Below are positions 26,625 through 36,450 of a stretch of DNA of 64,000 nt, one piece after another; positions within the stretch are counted from its first letter, which is position 1, and each line of letters opens with the position of its first letter. The notes under the pieces were generated by a model. The model made no database searches. It was not told the origin of the DNA and worked only from the letters and a program-made list of their open reading frames with translations. Location of the stretch: NCBI GenBank assembly GCA_023487205.1, contig JAMDBT010000051.1, positions 17,203 through 81,202 on the forward strand, read 5' to 3'. The position numbers and the translations under genes are program-made. This DNA is from Thermoplasmatota archaeon (lineage in GTDB: Archaea; Thermoplasmatota; Thermoplasmata; Thermoplasmatales; Thermoplasmataceae).

Positions 26625-28286
26625 CTACCTAATCTTATTCTTCAATTCCGCTTTCAGCGCCTTCCCAACTGGGTTCCTCGGTATGGAGTCTATCGTTTCC
26701 ACTCGTTCAGGCCATTTGTATATGGCGACGTCATTTTCCTTCATCAGATCCTTGACGGTCTCGAGCGTCACTACCGCCCCATTCCTTGGTACAACGAAAA
26801 GGCATACTCTTTCCCCGAGCTTTTCGTCAGGCAAAGGTACCGCGGCAGCATCTGCAATCCTTGGATCCCTCTTCGCAATATCCTCGATCTCTGCGGAACT
26901 TATGTTGAAACCCCCCCTTATGATTATGTCCTTCGCGCGATCAAAGAATGCTATTCTATTACTGTCAACTATGGTAAAAAGATCGCCTGTGTGGAAAAAG
27001 CCCTGGTCATCGTATGCGTTGTCTGTTAGTTCAGGCTGGTTATAATAGCTGGGAACCGTCATTGGACTTCGATAGCATAGCTCCCCCGTACTTCCAGGTT
27101 CGGAGAGGTCTTTGCCGGTGTTTAAGTCCACTATCCTAGTCTCAATTGGCTTGAAGAATGGCACGTCAGTCAATTTCCCTTCACCCGGCCAGGGAAAGCT
27201 TCTGGCTCTTTCCGCCAGGTCCTGGATGATCTCCTTCGTGGAGAAAAGCCCGGTTCCTTCATTCTGTCCCCAGACGTTGATGGATTCAATTCCCCACCTC
27301 TTCTTGAACTCCACAAACGTCCATGGAGGTGGTGGGGCCGACCCCTGCAGAAAGACCTTCGTAGCACTGAGATTGAACTTATCCACGTCTGGATGCTTCA
27401 GCATAGCCACTGCGACTGCGGGAACGGCCAGGGTAAAGTTCACCTTCTCGCCGATTAGTTGTCTAAAGTAGATGGTGGGATCAAATGGCTGGTGAAGAAC
27501 AAATGTCCCCGCTATCATTATCCACGGAACTATTCCCACCCCTATTCCGGTCATGTTGACCAGTGGCGCGGGATTCATCACGACATCTCCGTCCTTCAGA
27601 ATGCCGCCCTTGTATTCCGGCCGATAGAAATACCTGAGAAACCCCCAGTTATTGTGGCTCATCGGGCATGCTTTGGGGTCCTTCTCTGTCCCCGATGTCC
27701 ACTGAATGACAGCTATGTCATCACCAGTCAGTTCCCCTGTTCTGTCGTCTAAGTCTCCCCACACCTTATGGTTATTCATAGCTTCTCGCACATCTGCGAG
27801 CGAGACAATGTTCTTGACGGACGAGTTCTCCTTCGAAAGAGATTTCATCATGGCAAGGTGGTCAAATCCCTTAAACTCTGTAGAAATGTATAGCGGGCTC
27901 TTCGTGACTCCAAGCACCCTCTTGAGTTCATGAGTTCTCCACTGCACAGGCAATGGGGAGATTGTTGCTCCAGCTCTCCATACTGCAAGGTAAGTGATTA
28001 ACAATTCCGCAATGTTGGGGAGTTGGATAATTACAATGTCTCCCTTTGAAATGCCTAGGTCATGGAAGTACGATGCGAGACTGTCCACTTTCCGTTTCGC
28101 CTCAGAATAGCTTATTCTCTCAGGATTCAGCTTCACAAGGTCTGCCTTGTTAGGAGGATCCACAATCGCGGTTCTCTCCGGATTCCTCCTGGAGTTCTCC
28201 AGAAACATTCCAATGAGAGTCTTTCCGTCCCACCAACCATCCCTGCGATATCTTTCAGCCAGGTCCTTGCCGAAACCAGATGACAT
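26625..28286 (-). CDS. acyl/aryl-CoA synthetase, AMP-binding family
   Basis: A 553-residue adenylate-forming ligase. RYRRDGWWDGKTLIGMF at the N-terminus is the opening seen in aryl-acid ligases such as DhbE/EntE and cyclohexanecarboxylate-CoA ligases. The P-loop-like motif is VIQWTSGTEKDPKACPMSHN, GELCYRSPMTVPSYYNQ and DQGFFHTGDLFTI are the A5-A7 region, DRAKDIIIRGGFNISSAEIE is the hinge, and RNPVGKALKAEL carries the catalytic lysine. It should activate a carboxylic acid with ATP and transfer it to CoA (or a carrier). It forms a unit with the SDR gene 290 bases upstream on the same strand, suggesting a small catabolic or fatty-acid-like module. Confidence 0.9.
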   Translation of the reverse strand: MSSGFGKDLAERYRRDGWWDGKTLIGMFLENSRRNPERTAIVDPPNKADLVKLNPERISYSEAKRKVDSLASYFHDLGISKGDIVIIQLPNIAELLITYLAVWRAGATISPLPVQWRTHELKRVLGVTKSPLYISTEFKGFDHLAMMKSLSKENSSVKNIVSLADVREAMNNHKVWGDLDDRTGELTGDDIAVIQWTSGTEKDPKACPMSHNNWGFLRYFYRPEYKGGILKDGDVVMNPAPLVNMTGIGVGIVPWIMIAGTFVLHQPFDPTIYFRQLIGEKVNFTLAVPAVAVAMLKHPDVDKFNLSATKVFLQGSAPPPPWTFVEFKKRWGIESINVWGQNEGTGLFSTKEIIQDLAERARSFPWPGEGKLTDVPFFKPIETRIVDLNTGKDLSEPGSTGELCYRSPMTVPSYYNQPELTDNAYDDQGFFHTGDLFTIVDSNRIAFFDRAKDIIIRGGFNISSAEIEDIAKRDPRIADAAAVPLPDEKLGERVCLFVVPRNGAVVTLETVKDLMKENDVAIYKWPERVETIDSIPRNPVGKALKAELKNKIR

Positions 28287-28399
28287 AGAATGAAATCAAC
28301 CCGATCACAATTATAATGCTTTCCAAGGGAATGATACGTGCACTCCAAAGGTCTTTCACTGGAGCTTACTGAAACTTTGTCAACCTCCCAGGGAGATTT

Positions 28400-28545
28400 C
28401 AGTTCGAGGAGTTCAGAATAAATCTGTCCAGCACCATGCATTGAAATCCAGTGCCAGGAAGACAAAAATACTCTCTCGATTCCAGGAAGAGCCTGAAGCA
28501 TAGAGAATTGAGTTCTTCCTATGCACCATGGACACATCATTTCCA
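28400..28545 (-). other. possible remnant of a heavy-metal-associated (HMA) domain
   Basis: In the gap between the SDR and ligase genes, the reverse strand reads GLEMMCPWCIGRTQFSMLQ followed by ALPGIERVFLSS. HMA domains show G-M-x-C-x-x-C-x-x-x-(V)-x(6)-L-x-x-L-x-G-V-x-x-V, a similar spacing. The frame then runs into the ligase gene with no domain ending, so if the match is real it is a fragment. It could equally be chance. Confidence 0.22.
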
Positions 28546-28572
28546 GGCCGCTCCGATGCTGGTTTTCCTGTT

Positions 28573-29343
28573 CTAAAGGTTACCGGATATGAAGCCTCCC
28601 ATTAAGGACTGCCCAGAATCGATTACTATCGACTGACCCGTAATGCTCTCGGATCGCAGGAGGAATACTATTGCATTTGCCACTTCTTCGGGATGTATTA
28701 TTTTCCCTGTCAGCGTATACTTTTCCCCGTATTCCTGCTCGTTGATATTCAGGAAATCAACCAAACTGCTTCCCATACGCGTTTTCACGACCGATGGGGC
28801 TACTGCATTGACCCGTACGTGTCTTGGCGAAAGCTCCATGGCAAGGTACTCGGTCATCTTGAGAATAGCCGCTTTCGTAATTCCGTAGAGAGACAGCATT
28901 GGCATGGGTCTTATCCCCGCGAGCGACGAAACCACGATTATGGATCCATTTTCCTCAATGACACTCCCAAACTCCTGCGAACAGTAGATGTTTGACATCA
29001 GGTTTGTCGCGATTATCTTGTTGATCAGGTTATCATCTGAAGCAAGGAAAGGCATGCCCAGACCCAGGCCTGCGTTATTCACGAGAATATGGCATTTCTG
29101 GAATGCCGAAATAGTCTCTTCTTTCAGTTTCCTGCATCCATCCCTTGTGGAAACATCAGCCTGAACCATGATGCCGTCGCCATGCTCCTTAACCAATCGC
29201 AAAGTTTCATTCCCCTCGTCAAGCCTTTTCTTAACGTTCACGACGACTCTTGCGCCCTCTTTCGATAGAAGGATAGCGGTTTCTCTGCCAATGCCTCTCC
29301 CGGAGCCAGTAACAACGGCCGTTTTTCCTTTCAACTCGTACAT
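28573..29343 (-). CDS. short-chain dehydrogenase/reductase
   Basis: A 256-residue classical SDR. TAVVTGSGRGIGRETAIL is the TGxxxGxG cofactor loop, HILVNNAGLGLG is the NNAG motif, SIIVVSSLAGIRPM holds the catalytic Ser, SLYGITKAAIL is the Y-x-x-x-K pair and NAVAPSVVKTRMG the post-catalytic segment. The basic VKKRLD after strand 2 suggests NADP preference. FabG-like sequence; with the CoA ligase downstream it could reduce or oxidise an acyl-CoA intermediate, but the substrate is unknown. Confidence 0.9.
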   Translation of the reverse strand: MYELKGKTAVVTGSGRGIGRETAILLSKEGARVVVNVKKRLDEGNETLRLVKEHGDGIMVQADVSTRDGCRKLKEETISAFQKCHILVNNAGLGLGMPFLASDDNLINKIIATNLMSNIYCSQEFGSVIEENGSIIVVSSLAGIRPMPMLSLYGITKAAILKMTEYLAMELSPRHVRVNAVAPSVVKTRMGSSLVDFLNINEQEYGEKYTLTGKIIHPEEVANAIVFLLRSESITGQSIVIDSGQSLMGGFISGNL

Positions 29344-29494
29344 GAAGTCATTTATGGCTCCGGACCTACTTTACCTTTACTCGGTGAAGGCGATTCAGAT
29401 CGTCCAAAGACACCGATTTAGATGATTAAAGGCCAATCGATGGCCGGATGATATCAGACAGAGATCCAGATCAATCAAGTTGTTACCGGAACCG

Positions 29495-29740
29495 CTATGT
29501 TTGGGATTTCAAGACCTTGTAATGCGGTCGAATACCCTCCAATTTGAATCGTGAGGGTACCTTTTTTAAGTCCATACATGCAGTGGGATAATCGTAGTGA
29601 AACCGGCAGCCAGTGTCAAGTGTGACAGCGGGCGTGGGAACGATTTATCATGAGGGGTCCATCCCATACAGGAAGTCGACCGTTCCATTGATGCGTGTTC
29701 CAGAGAAAATCTGCTTTCCCATCATGCAGTTTGGGTTCTT
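29495..29740 (-). pseudogene. possible debris of an oligopeptide/dipeptide ABC-transporter ATPase C-terminus
   Basis: This lies in a 446-base gap between the SDR gene and tRNA-Asn. The reverse strand reads NGTVDFLYGMDPS, two stops, then VPTPAVTLDTGCRFHYDYP, ACMDLKKVPSRFKLEGIRPH and a stop at 29495-29497. Opp/Dpp ATPases end with VPSPxNPPxGCRFHxRCPYA-x-x-x-C-x(5)-P-x-L-x-x-x-x-x-x-H, so the VPTP...GCRFH core and the trailing spacing are similar. The cysteines are largely lost and there is no upstream ATPase domain. Low-confidence identification; the rest of the gap holds nothing recognisable. Confidence 0.3.
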
Positions 29741-29789
29741 TCGCAGCCCAGAAATCATCACAGATCTCTGGGACCTCGCCATGCCTGAA

Positions 29790-29862
29790 CGCCGCTGGTC
29801 GGATTTGAACCGACGACCGTCCGGTTAACAGCCGGGTGCTCTACCTACTGAGCTACAGCGGC
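29790..29862 (-). tRNA. tRNA-Asn (anticodon GTT)
   Basis: A 73-nt reverse-strand tRNA: acceptor GCCGCTG/CAGCGGC, D arm GCTC...GAGC, anticodon loop CTGTTAA (GTT), T arm GTCGG/CCGAC around TTCAAAT, discriminator G. CCA is not encoded. Confidence 0.95.
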
Positions 29863-29900
29863 AATGCTACGGCTGAACTCAGATTCACTCATAATTCTTT

Positions 29901-31450
<1,550 letters not shown>

Positions 31451-31490
31451 CCTACCCGTATGGGTTCTGGTGATTTAACGGTTCGCTGAC

Positions 31491-31877
31491 TCAGCGTTTC
31501 CTGCTCTTAATTTCCTGAAGGAGCATATTGTCATATGATACTGAAAACTTGACTTTCTTGCCCTTCAGAACCTTGGATATCTGTTCTGCCAGTTCCCTGA
31601 TGGTGTCGGAGGGAATTCCCCTGAAAAGGATCATCTCTTTGCGATCAGCGGGGAAGACCAGCCGCACCCTGGATCCGTCTCTTATGAAACCAATGGGCTT
31701 CCTGTTGTTCCTAATCTCGTCAAGGTTCAGTTCAAGATACAGTTGATCCGACTGCATGTCTTCCTGGTTCCCCTTTGACTCCTTTTCAACAATCTCCCAT
31801 ACTGAGGGAAAGGCCTTCTCAAGCGTCTTCCATTCGAATTCCGGATCAAAGACGAAATGGGCACTCCAGTTCTTCAT
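31491..31877 (-). CDS. hypothetical protein, 128 residues
   Basis: The frame is open to 31916, but GTTTTTATC on the reverse strand lies 26 bases upstream of the ATG at 31877, so I start there (MKNWSAHFVFDPEFEW). No known family. The tail, ILFRGIPSDTIRELAEQI and then a lysine-rich KVLKGKKVKFSVSYD, is predicted as helix and strand. It has the same orientation as the two genes downstream and sits 40 bases ahead of them. Probably cytoplasmic; function unknown. Confidence 0.6.
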   Translation of the reverse strand: MKNWSAHFVFDPEFEWKTLEKAFPSVWEIVEKESKGNQEDMQSDQLYLELNLDEIRNNRKPIGFIRDGSRVRLVFPADRKEMILFRGIPSDTIRELAEQISKVLKGKKVKFSVSYDNMLLQEIKSRKR

Positions 31878-31986
31878 TCCCCAAGTGATCATGCGGCAGA
31901 TAAAAACGTTCACCATTTCAGAGGGCTGAGGGCCGTGTCAAGGGGAACACGAGACCGCAAATTGTGGTTTCATGGCCAGGCGAATC

Positions 31987-32580
31987 TCAGAAGTTCGGTG
32001 ATAACAGAACAAACAGGCCGGTCAAAAGCAAAATTGCAGCGGTCAGATAATCATACTTGTCCGGGCCGACTTTCTCCATGGCAGCCTTGAGTCCCTTTGA
32101 CGCAAGAAATATGACGGCAATCAGCGATGCAATGGTCGCGACTGTGAATATTATGATTGAGACATACAATTCCGTGGAAGAATCCGCATAGGCGATTAGA
32201 AGAAAGGGGACAATTGCTGGATCGGGTACCATACTCGCTAAGAGTGATGAAGAATGGATACCAGATCCGGTGTTCTCTCCCCTGTAACCCTCAATGGCGA
32301 AGTAAAGTGCGACGATGAAAAGCAGCGATGCCGCCAGGTATGTCGATATGGCCATGAAATTGGAATAGATCAAGGTCCCGCCAACAAGAACCGCAACGGC
32401 CAGAATTATAGAAAGCAAGGCATGGGAACTGCCTATCCCAGCGGAGAGCGCATATTTCTTCCGGGGAGGATATTTCCTGGCGTCGGAAATGAGGGTGAGA
32501 GGAACCCAGTGATCTGGCGCAATCATATGCAATACCGCAATGGTAGCCACGGTCGCGTAGACAGCAATCGGTGAGAGCAA
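31987..32580 (-). CDS. NicO/UreH-like metal transporter family membrane protein
   Basis: A 197-residue protein with six hydrophobic helices. The first carries LHMIAPDHWVPLTLI, the H-x(4)-DH motif of nickel/cobalt and related exporters (RcnA, NicO, UreH), and GIGSSHALLSIILAV matches their second helix G-(x)-(G/S)-H motif. A cytoplasmic loop with DARKYPPRKK separates helices 1 and 2. It likely moves a divalent metal or related ion. TTG start at 32580; AAATACATG about 25 bases upstream on the same strand can serve as the TATA element. Confidence 0.7.
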   Translation of the reverse strand: MLSPIAVYATVATIAVLHMIAPDHWVPLTLISDARKYPPRKKYALSAGIGSSHALLSIILAVAVLVGGTLIYSNFMAISTYLAASLLFIVALYFAIEGYRGENTGSGIHSSSLLASMVPDPAIVPFLLIAYADSSTELYVSIIIFTVATIASLIAVIFLASKGLKAAMEKVGPDKYDYLTAAILLLTGLFVLLSPNF

Positions 32581-32647
32581 CCTGAACTGATCGATTTCAT
32601 GTATTTAACAGGCAACAGCGTCGATATCGACTGGGTCAAATGGTCTG

Positions 32648-33619
32648 TCAGAGACTCTTCAACACAACAAAATACCTTGTGAGGGACTTGTGCTGCCTGA
32701 CTGGCGTCACGGACATCATTTCGAACTGCCCACCGGTTGTGTCCAGGTTATCTGGATCTGAAACCGCGAGTACTGCCAGCTTATCCCTTTGTAGTAACGC
32801 GTGGAATTTGCTCAGGGAGACGGAATATAATGTTTTCAGATCTTCGCCAAGAACCTCGGAATTCCTGCCGTATGGCAAGTCTGATACGATCGCATCCACA
32901 TTCCTTTTCACCTCCAGGTCCTTGACATCGCTCCTTGAAACGACGGAATCGCTAATTCCGTAATATTTCAAATTCAACCTTGCTCCCCTGACCATTGCGT
33001 AAGATGAGTCGCTGCCAATTACATGCCGCCCCATTAGACCGGCTTCAATGAGTATGCCTCCAGTCCCGCAGAAGGGATCCAGAATTGTATCGCCAGGTTT
33101 TGTGCGGGAAATGTTCACCATAAATCTGGCGAACTTGGGGTGTATAGAAATTGGGGAGAAGAATGGTCTCTTTGGAGGACGTCTTTCCTCAAGGTCAGAC
33201 CTGCCCGCGAGACGTTCTTCAATGCCCACGTACACACACCCATCGTGGACAACCCTGACCGTGAAATCCGGATTGCGGAAGTCCACTCTTCCACGTGCTC
33301 CCAGTATATTCCCGATTTCAGACTCACTATATACAGCGCCACACCTGTCAGCGTCCCTGAACCTGACATAAAATTTGCCCGCAGGTAAAATGACGCTCCC
33401 CAAATCATCGAGATCGGAGCCCTTGAGCAATATGTTCGATATAGATTTCACAAATACAGAATCCCTGGCTGGACCTGCATTTCCCATAATTTCGAACGTG
33501 GAAGCGGAACCTCGGATGAACTGGAAATTATCTTTCCCGAGAGATTCCAGTTCAATTCTGGCCGCTTCCGGGTTCTCCTGGCTTACCTCAAGGAGAAAAT
33601 TCCCGTTTCCAACGCACAT
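32648..33619 (-). CDS. tRNA (guanine-10-N2)-methyltransferase (Trm-G10/Trm11 type)
   Basis: A 323-residue RNA methylase. The N-terminal half is a divergent THUMP-like/ferredoxin-like region. RRPPKRPFFSPISIHPKFARFM leads into the Rossmann methyltransferase: GDTILDPFCGTGGILIEAGLMG (motif I region), GRHVIGSDSSYAMVRGA, and DAIVSDLPYGRNSEV, the (D/N)-x-P-Y-G motif used for amino-group methylation of guanine. Archaeal Trm-G10 dimethylates G10 of tRNA. It ends three bases before rpoL's stop-side boundary on the same strand and follows rpoL in one operon. Confidence 0.85.
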   Translation of the reverse strand: MCVGNGNFLLEVSQENPEAARIELESLGKDNFQFIRGSASTFEIMGNAGPARDSVFVKSISNILLKGSDLDDLGSVILPAGKFYVRFRDADRCGAVYSESEIGNILGARGRVDFRNPDFTVRVVHDGCVYVGIEERLAGRSDLEERRPPKRPFFSPISIHPKFARFMVNISRTKPGDTILDPFCGTGGILIEAGLMGRHVIGSDSSYAMVRGARLNLKYYGISDSVVSRSDVKDLEVKRNVDAIVSDLPYGRNSEVLGEDLKTLYSVSLSKFHALLQRDKLAVLAVSDPDNLDTTGGQFEMMSVTPVRQHKSLTRYFVVLKSL

Positions 33620-33622
33620 TAC

Positions 33623-33922
33623 TTATTCTTTTATTTTCAACCTTTTCACTTCGGCAGCCAATTCGGTTGAAAGGTTTTCATACACCTTGCTCATCTTCCG
33701 GATAACTCTCTTTACCGCTGCCTGTGGCTTGCCAGTCTTGACCTTAACGTAGATTTGCGGGCTGTCGATGGTGGGGTGCTTCAAAAAGTATCTTGACTCG
33801 GAGACCTGCTCGTCCTTGAGCAATTCCTCCACAAGAGACCTCAACAAAGTGTTATCATAGTTGGTCATTTCAAAAGTCATGTCGTCCTTTCCTTTTGACA
33901 CGACTCTGAGCTTCGAATCCAT
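33623..33922 (-). CDS. rpoL: DNA-directed RNA polymerase subunit L (Rpo11)
   Basis: A 99-residue homologue of eukaryotic Rpb11. MTFEMTNYDNTLLRSLVEEL and SRYFLKHPTIDSPQIYVKVKTG match the family: the (D/N)-H-T-L-G/L-N helix and the F-x-x-x-(H)-P segment that pairs with subunit D. An unconserved coiled extension of about 25 residues follows. It forms the D-L assembly platform of RNA polymerase. First gene of an operon with the tRNA-G10 methylase, separated from it by three bases. Confidence 0.93.
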   Translation of the reverse strand: MDSKLRVVSKGKDDMTFEMTNYDNTLLRSLVEELLKDEQVSESRYFLKHPTIDSPQIYVKVKTGKPQAAVKRVIRKMSKVYENLSTELAAEVKRLKIKE

Positions 33923-34061
33923 CTTCAGCCGATTGATGCCGCGTATATATATCCTTATTTGTAGGAGGATGTGCAGCTATGGGCGGCATTCCACTATGAA
34001 TCGAAGATTCAGTCTATTCAAATCGTCCAGTTGCCCAGTCTGTACCCGACAGCCTGCTCAA

Positions 34062-34313
34062 TTACCTGTACTTCCAGCTCATCGTAGGCCCACCATGCTT
34101 CCCCTTTTCCCTTATCACATTCGGTCCGCCAGTGCGTCCCTCAATCCACCGTGCCCCGAAATAAGCAACTGTTGCTACGATGAAAGCAAACAGGGAATTA
34201 ACATATCTGAAGGGACCGCCGGAGTAATATCCAAATGCTGCAGCGCCGTATCCAAGCATGGAGACGATATTCAGGGCATGCCTCAAAAGATTCAATGACG
34301 AGCCGTTTGCCAT
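34062..34313 (-). CDS. small membrane protein, 83 residues
   Basis: It starts MANGSSLNLLRHALNIV at 34313; the frame continues upstream, but TTAATATACG (34334-34343) is 25 bases before this ATG. Two hydrophobic helices (SMLGYGAAAFGYYSGG and a second SLFAFIVATVAYFGARW) are followed by a basic tail. No family recognised. It is probably a small integral membrane protein with both ends in the cytoplasm. Confidence 0.6.
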   Translation of the reverse strand: MANGSSLNLLRHALNIVSMLGYGAAAFGYYSGGPFRYVNSLFAFIVATVAYFGARWIEGRTGGPNVIREKGKHGGPTMSWKYR

Positions 34314-34333
34314 AGTACAACTTAGCGTGGATA

Positions 34334-34343
34334 CGTATATTAA
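34334..34343 (-). promoter_or_regulatory. TATA box for the 83-residue membrane protein
   Basis: The reverse-strand element TTAATATACG is 25 bases from the ATG at 34313 and decides between that start and an upstream one at 34367. Confidence 0.45.
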
Positions 34344-34486
34344 CCTGCTGCACGGCCATTCGTACAATGATACTGGTTCGCGTTAACAGACTCCTGATGC
34401 TGTTCCCCGCACAGTTGTACCTTATGTACTGTTTCCGTTCAGAGGCAAGAATCTTCGCGAAGAGGGCAGCGGGCTTTGTTCATTTC

Positions 34487-35314
34487 TCACTCACGGATTT
34501 CAGTCTCGGATGCAACAATCGTCGCAATCACCAGTATGACGGTGAGTATGAACAGGCCAAGCAGGTAGAGACCAACCGTTCCCCATTGGGAGGCTGATAG
34601 GGATCCGTTAATGATCACCATCCTGATCGACTGCGCTGACCACGATACGGGATTGTACTGAGCAACATTACCCAGCCAGGAAGCCATCATATCTTTTGGG
34701 AACATGGCATAGCTGGCAAACATCAGCGGCAGATTTATGAGATTTATAATTCCGAAAATCGAGTTCATCTTCGTAAGCCTGATGGCTATTATGCTGAACA
34801 TGGAGGAAAAAATGAAGGCTATCATGGTCAGGGATGCTATGAGGACAAGCAGGTCAGGCACGGTAAAACCATGTTGAAAAACTAGTCCCTGTGTAACTGA
34901 TCCAAGCAACATCGCAACACCGATGAGAATCGCAGCCTGGACCATTATCCTGACAATAGACCCGAATATCTTGGAGAATACGATACTGCTTCTCCGAATT
35001 GGCGAAATGAGGAACCGGGAAAGCGTTCCGAGGCGCCGGTCCCAGATTATGTTCGTGCCAGAAAACATGCCTGTGAAAAGAGCTGTGGTCGTAAGAACTC
35101 CGCCAATCAGAAACGTAATATAATCCGGAGCTCCGTCAAGGATACTGGACGGAGAAATTCCGGGTATTCCGCTGGGAATGAATTTGGTGAAATCTATGGC
35201 GCTCCCGAATAGAGCGATCCAGAATATTGGTTGAAGTAAGCCAACGACAAAAAATATGGGGTCACGGTACCACTTCTTCATTTCCCGAATAAAAAGCGGC
35301 ACAAGCCCACTCAC
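34487..35314 (-). CDS. ABC-2 type transporter permease
   Basis: A 275-residue permease with six hydrophobic segments and the ABC-2 (DrrB-like) pattern: an N-terminal amphipathic start (LFIREMKKWYRDPIFF), a long extracytoplasmic loop, DRRLGTLSRFLISPIRR as the coupling-helix region (the E/D-R-x-x-G-T-(L/M)-(E/S)-x-(L)-L-x-(S/T)-P motif), and NLINLPLMFASYAMFPKDMM late in the protein. It exports drugs, lipids or polysaccharides with the ATPase encoded upstream, whose stop it overlaps by four bases. Confidence 0.9.
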   Translation of the reverse strand: MSGLVPLFIREMKKWYRDPIFFVVGLLQPIFWIALFGSAIDFTKFIPSGIPGISPSSILDGAPDYITFLIGGVLTTTALFTGMFSGTNIIWDRRLGTLSRFLISPIRRSSIVFSKIFGSIVRIMVQAAILIGVAMLLGSVTQGLVFQHGFTVPDLLVLIASLTMIAFIFSSMFSIIAIRLTKMNSIFGIINLINLPLMFASYAMFPKDMMASWLGNVAQYNPVSWSAQSIRMVIINGSLSASQWGTVGLYLLGLFILTVILVIATIVASETEIRE

Positions 35315-36303
35315 GATCTCATCCTCCTCATGTTTATTCTCTGTTTCATCACGTCTTCTCCCCCTTCTGCGTCCCTGATGGTTTTCCCCGTGTATTCCAT
35401 GAACACCTGATCCAGGGAGGGTCTCTCAACAGACATTGTCTTTGGCCTGATTTCATTCTTCAGAAGGTATTCAAAGAATTTCGGAAGTTCTGTATCAGCA
35501 CTTTCGACCTTAATCCTGATCCGGTTTCCATCGATCACCGAGGATGACAGCGCACCGGAATACTGCCCTGCCCGATCAGTTTCTGATTGGCTGTTCAGTC
35601 CAAGTATAATTATGTCCCCCTTCAAGTCTGATTTTAATGACTCGGGGGTTCCAGTGACCTTGATCACACCGTGATCCATTATGGAGACGGTATCTGCAAG
35701 GGTATCCACTTCCTCAAGGTAGTGCGAGGTGAGTATGATAGTGATATCGAGCGCCTTCTTTACTTCCTGTATGTATTCCCACATCTTCGTCCTGGTCTGT
35801 ACATCGAGGCCAATGGTCGGCTCGTCCAAGAACAACACCTTGGGCTCGTTCATCAGGCCGGCCACAAGCTCAAGCCTTTTTCGCATGCCGCCTGAATATG
35901 TCCTGACATCCTTGCCCGCGAACTCTGTAAGGTCTACCATTTCAAGGAGCCTGTATGCTCTCTCCCGGCTCACCGATTTCGGTATGTTGTAAAAGTCACC
36001 TATCATCAGCAGATTTTCAATGCCATGCAGGTCTTCGTCCATCGTGAGGTCCTGGGGAACCACCCCAATTATCTTCCTTACGTCAAGTGGATTCTCCCGG
36101 ATGCCAAGACCAGCCACCGTAGCAGTACCGCCAGTTGGCTTGATCTGGGTTGTCAGCATTTTTATTGTGGTTGTTTTTCCCGCTCCGTTAGGCCCAAGCA
36201 GGCCGTATATCTCCCCCTCTCTAATCTTGAGGTTAAGTTGATCGACCGCTTTTACCGATCCTTTGTAGACTTTCGTCAAGTTTTCTGTGACAATGATATC
36301 CAT
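35311..36303 (-). CDS. ABC transporter ATP-binding protein (DrrA-like)
   Basis: About 330 residues from ATG 36303. Walker A is GLLGPNGAGKTTTIKML, the signature YSGGMRKRLELVAGLM, Walker B VLFLDEPTIGLD, followed by the H-loop LTSHYLEE. The C-terminal 100 residues (with MSVERPSLDQVFMEYTGK) are the regulatory tail of DrrA-type exporters. The frame continues upstream to 36351, but that stretch only translates the ATAGATATCG repeats of the promoter into an (RY)n run, so I use the ATG at the first conserved residue (MDIIVTENLTKVYKG). Confidence 0.93.
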   Translation of the reverse strand: MDIIVTENLTKVYKGSVKAVDQLNLKIREGEIYGLLGPNGAGKTTTIKMLTTQIKPTGGTATVAGLGIRENPLDVRKIIGVVPQDLTMDEDLHGIENLLMIGDFYNIPKSVSRERAYRLLEMVDLTEFAGKDVRTYSGGMRKRLELVAGLMNEPKVLFLDEPTIGLDVQTRTKMWEYIQEVKKALDITIILTSHYLEEVDTLADTVSIMDHGVIKVTGTPESLKSDLKGDIIILGLNSQSETDRAGQYSGALSSSVIDGNRIRIKVESADTELPKFFEYLLKNEIRPKTMSVERPSLDQVFMEYTGKTIRDAEGGEDVMKQRINMRRMRS

Positions 36304-36316
36304 TGTTTCCAACTTC

Positions 36317-36338
36317 CGATATCTATATCGATATCTAT
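36317..36338 (-). promoter_or_regulatory. direct-repeat operator/promoter of the ABC exporter operon
   Basis: On the reverse strand the ten-base unit ATAGATATCG occurs twice, at 36338-36329 and 36326-36317, separated by AT, giving a 12-base period. It lies 14-35 bases before the exporter ATPase ATG, over the expected TATA/initiation region. Each unit contains the palindrome GATATC. This is the architecture of a regulator-binding site that would block transcription start. Confidence 0.5.
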
Positions 36339-36450
36339 TTCTGGCAATCAAAACCCCATAATAAGGTTACCTGAATTGTAACTGGCTGATTCCTGACGGA
36401 TGGGGGACTGGGCGAAAAAGTATTATGTAAATCGTGGGTAATCCCCGTCG

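Noticed and set aside
28133..28540. 135-codon reverse frame from ATG 28540 running into the CoA ligase gene
   Set aside because: Its last 50 codons overlap the ligase N-terminus in another frame and look random; only the first part could be HMA debris, listed separately at low confidence.
29613..29828. 71-codon forward frame ending inside tRNA-Asn
   Set aside because: Its tail is the familiar spurious translation of a tRNA complement and its start shows no family pattern.
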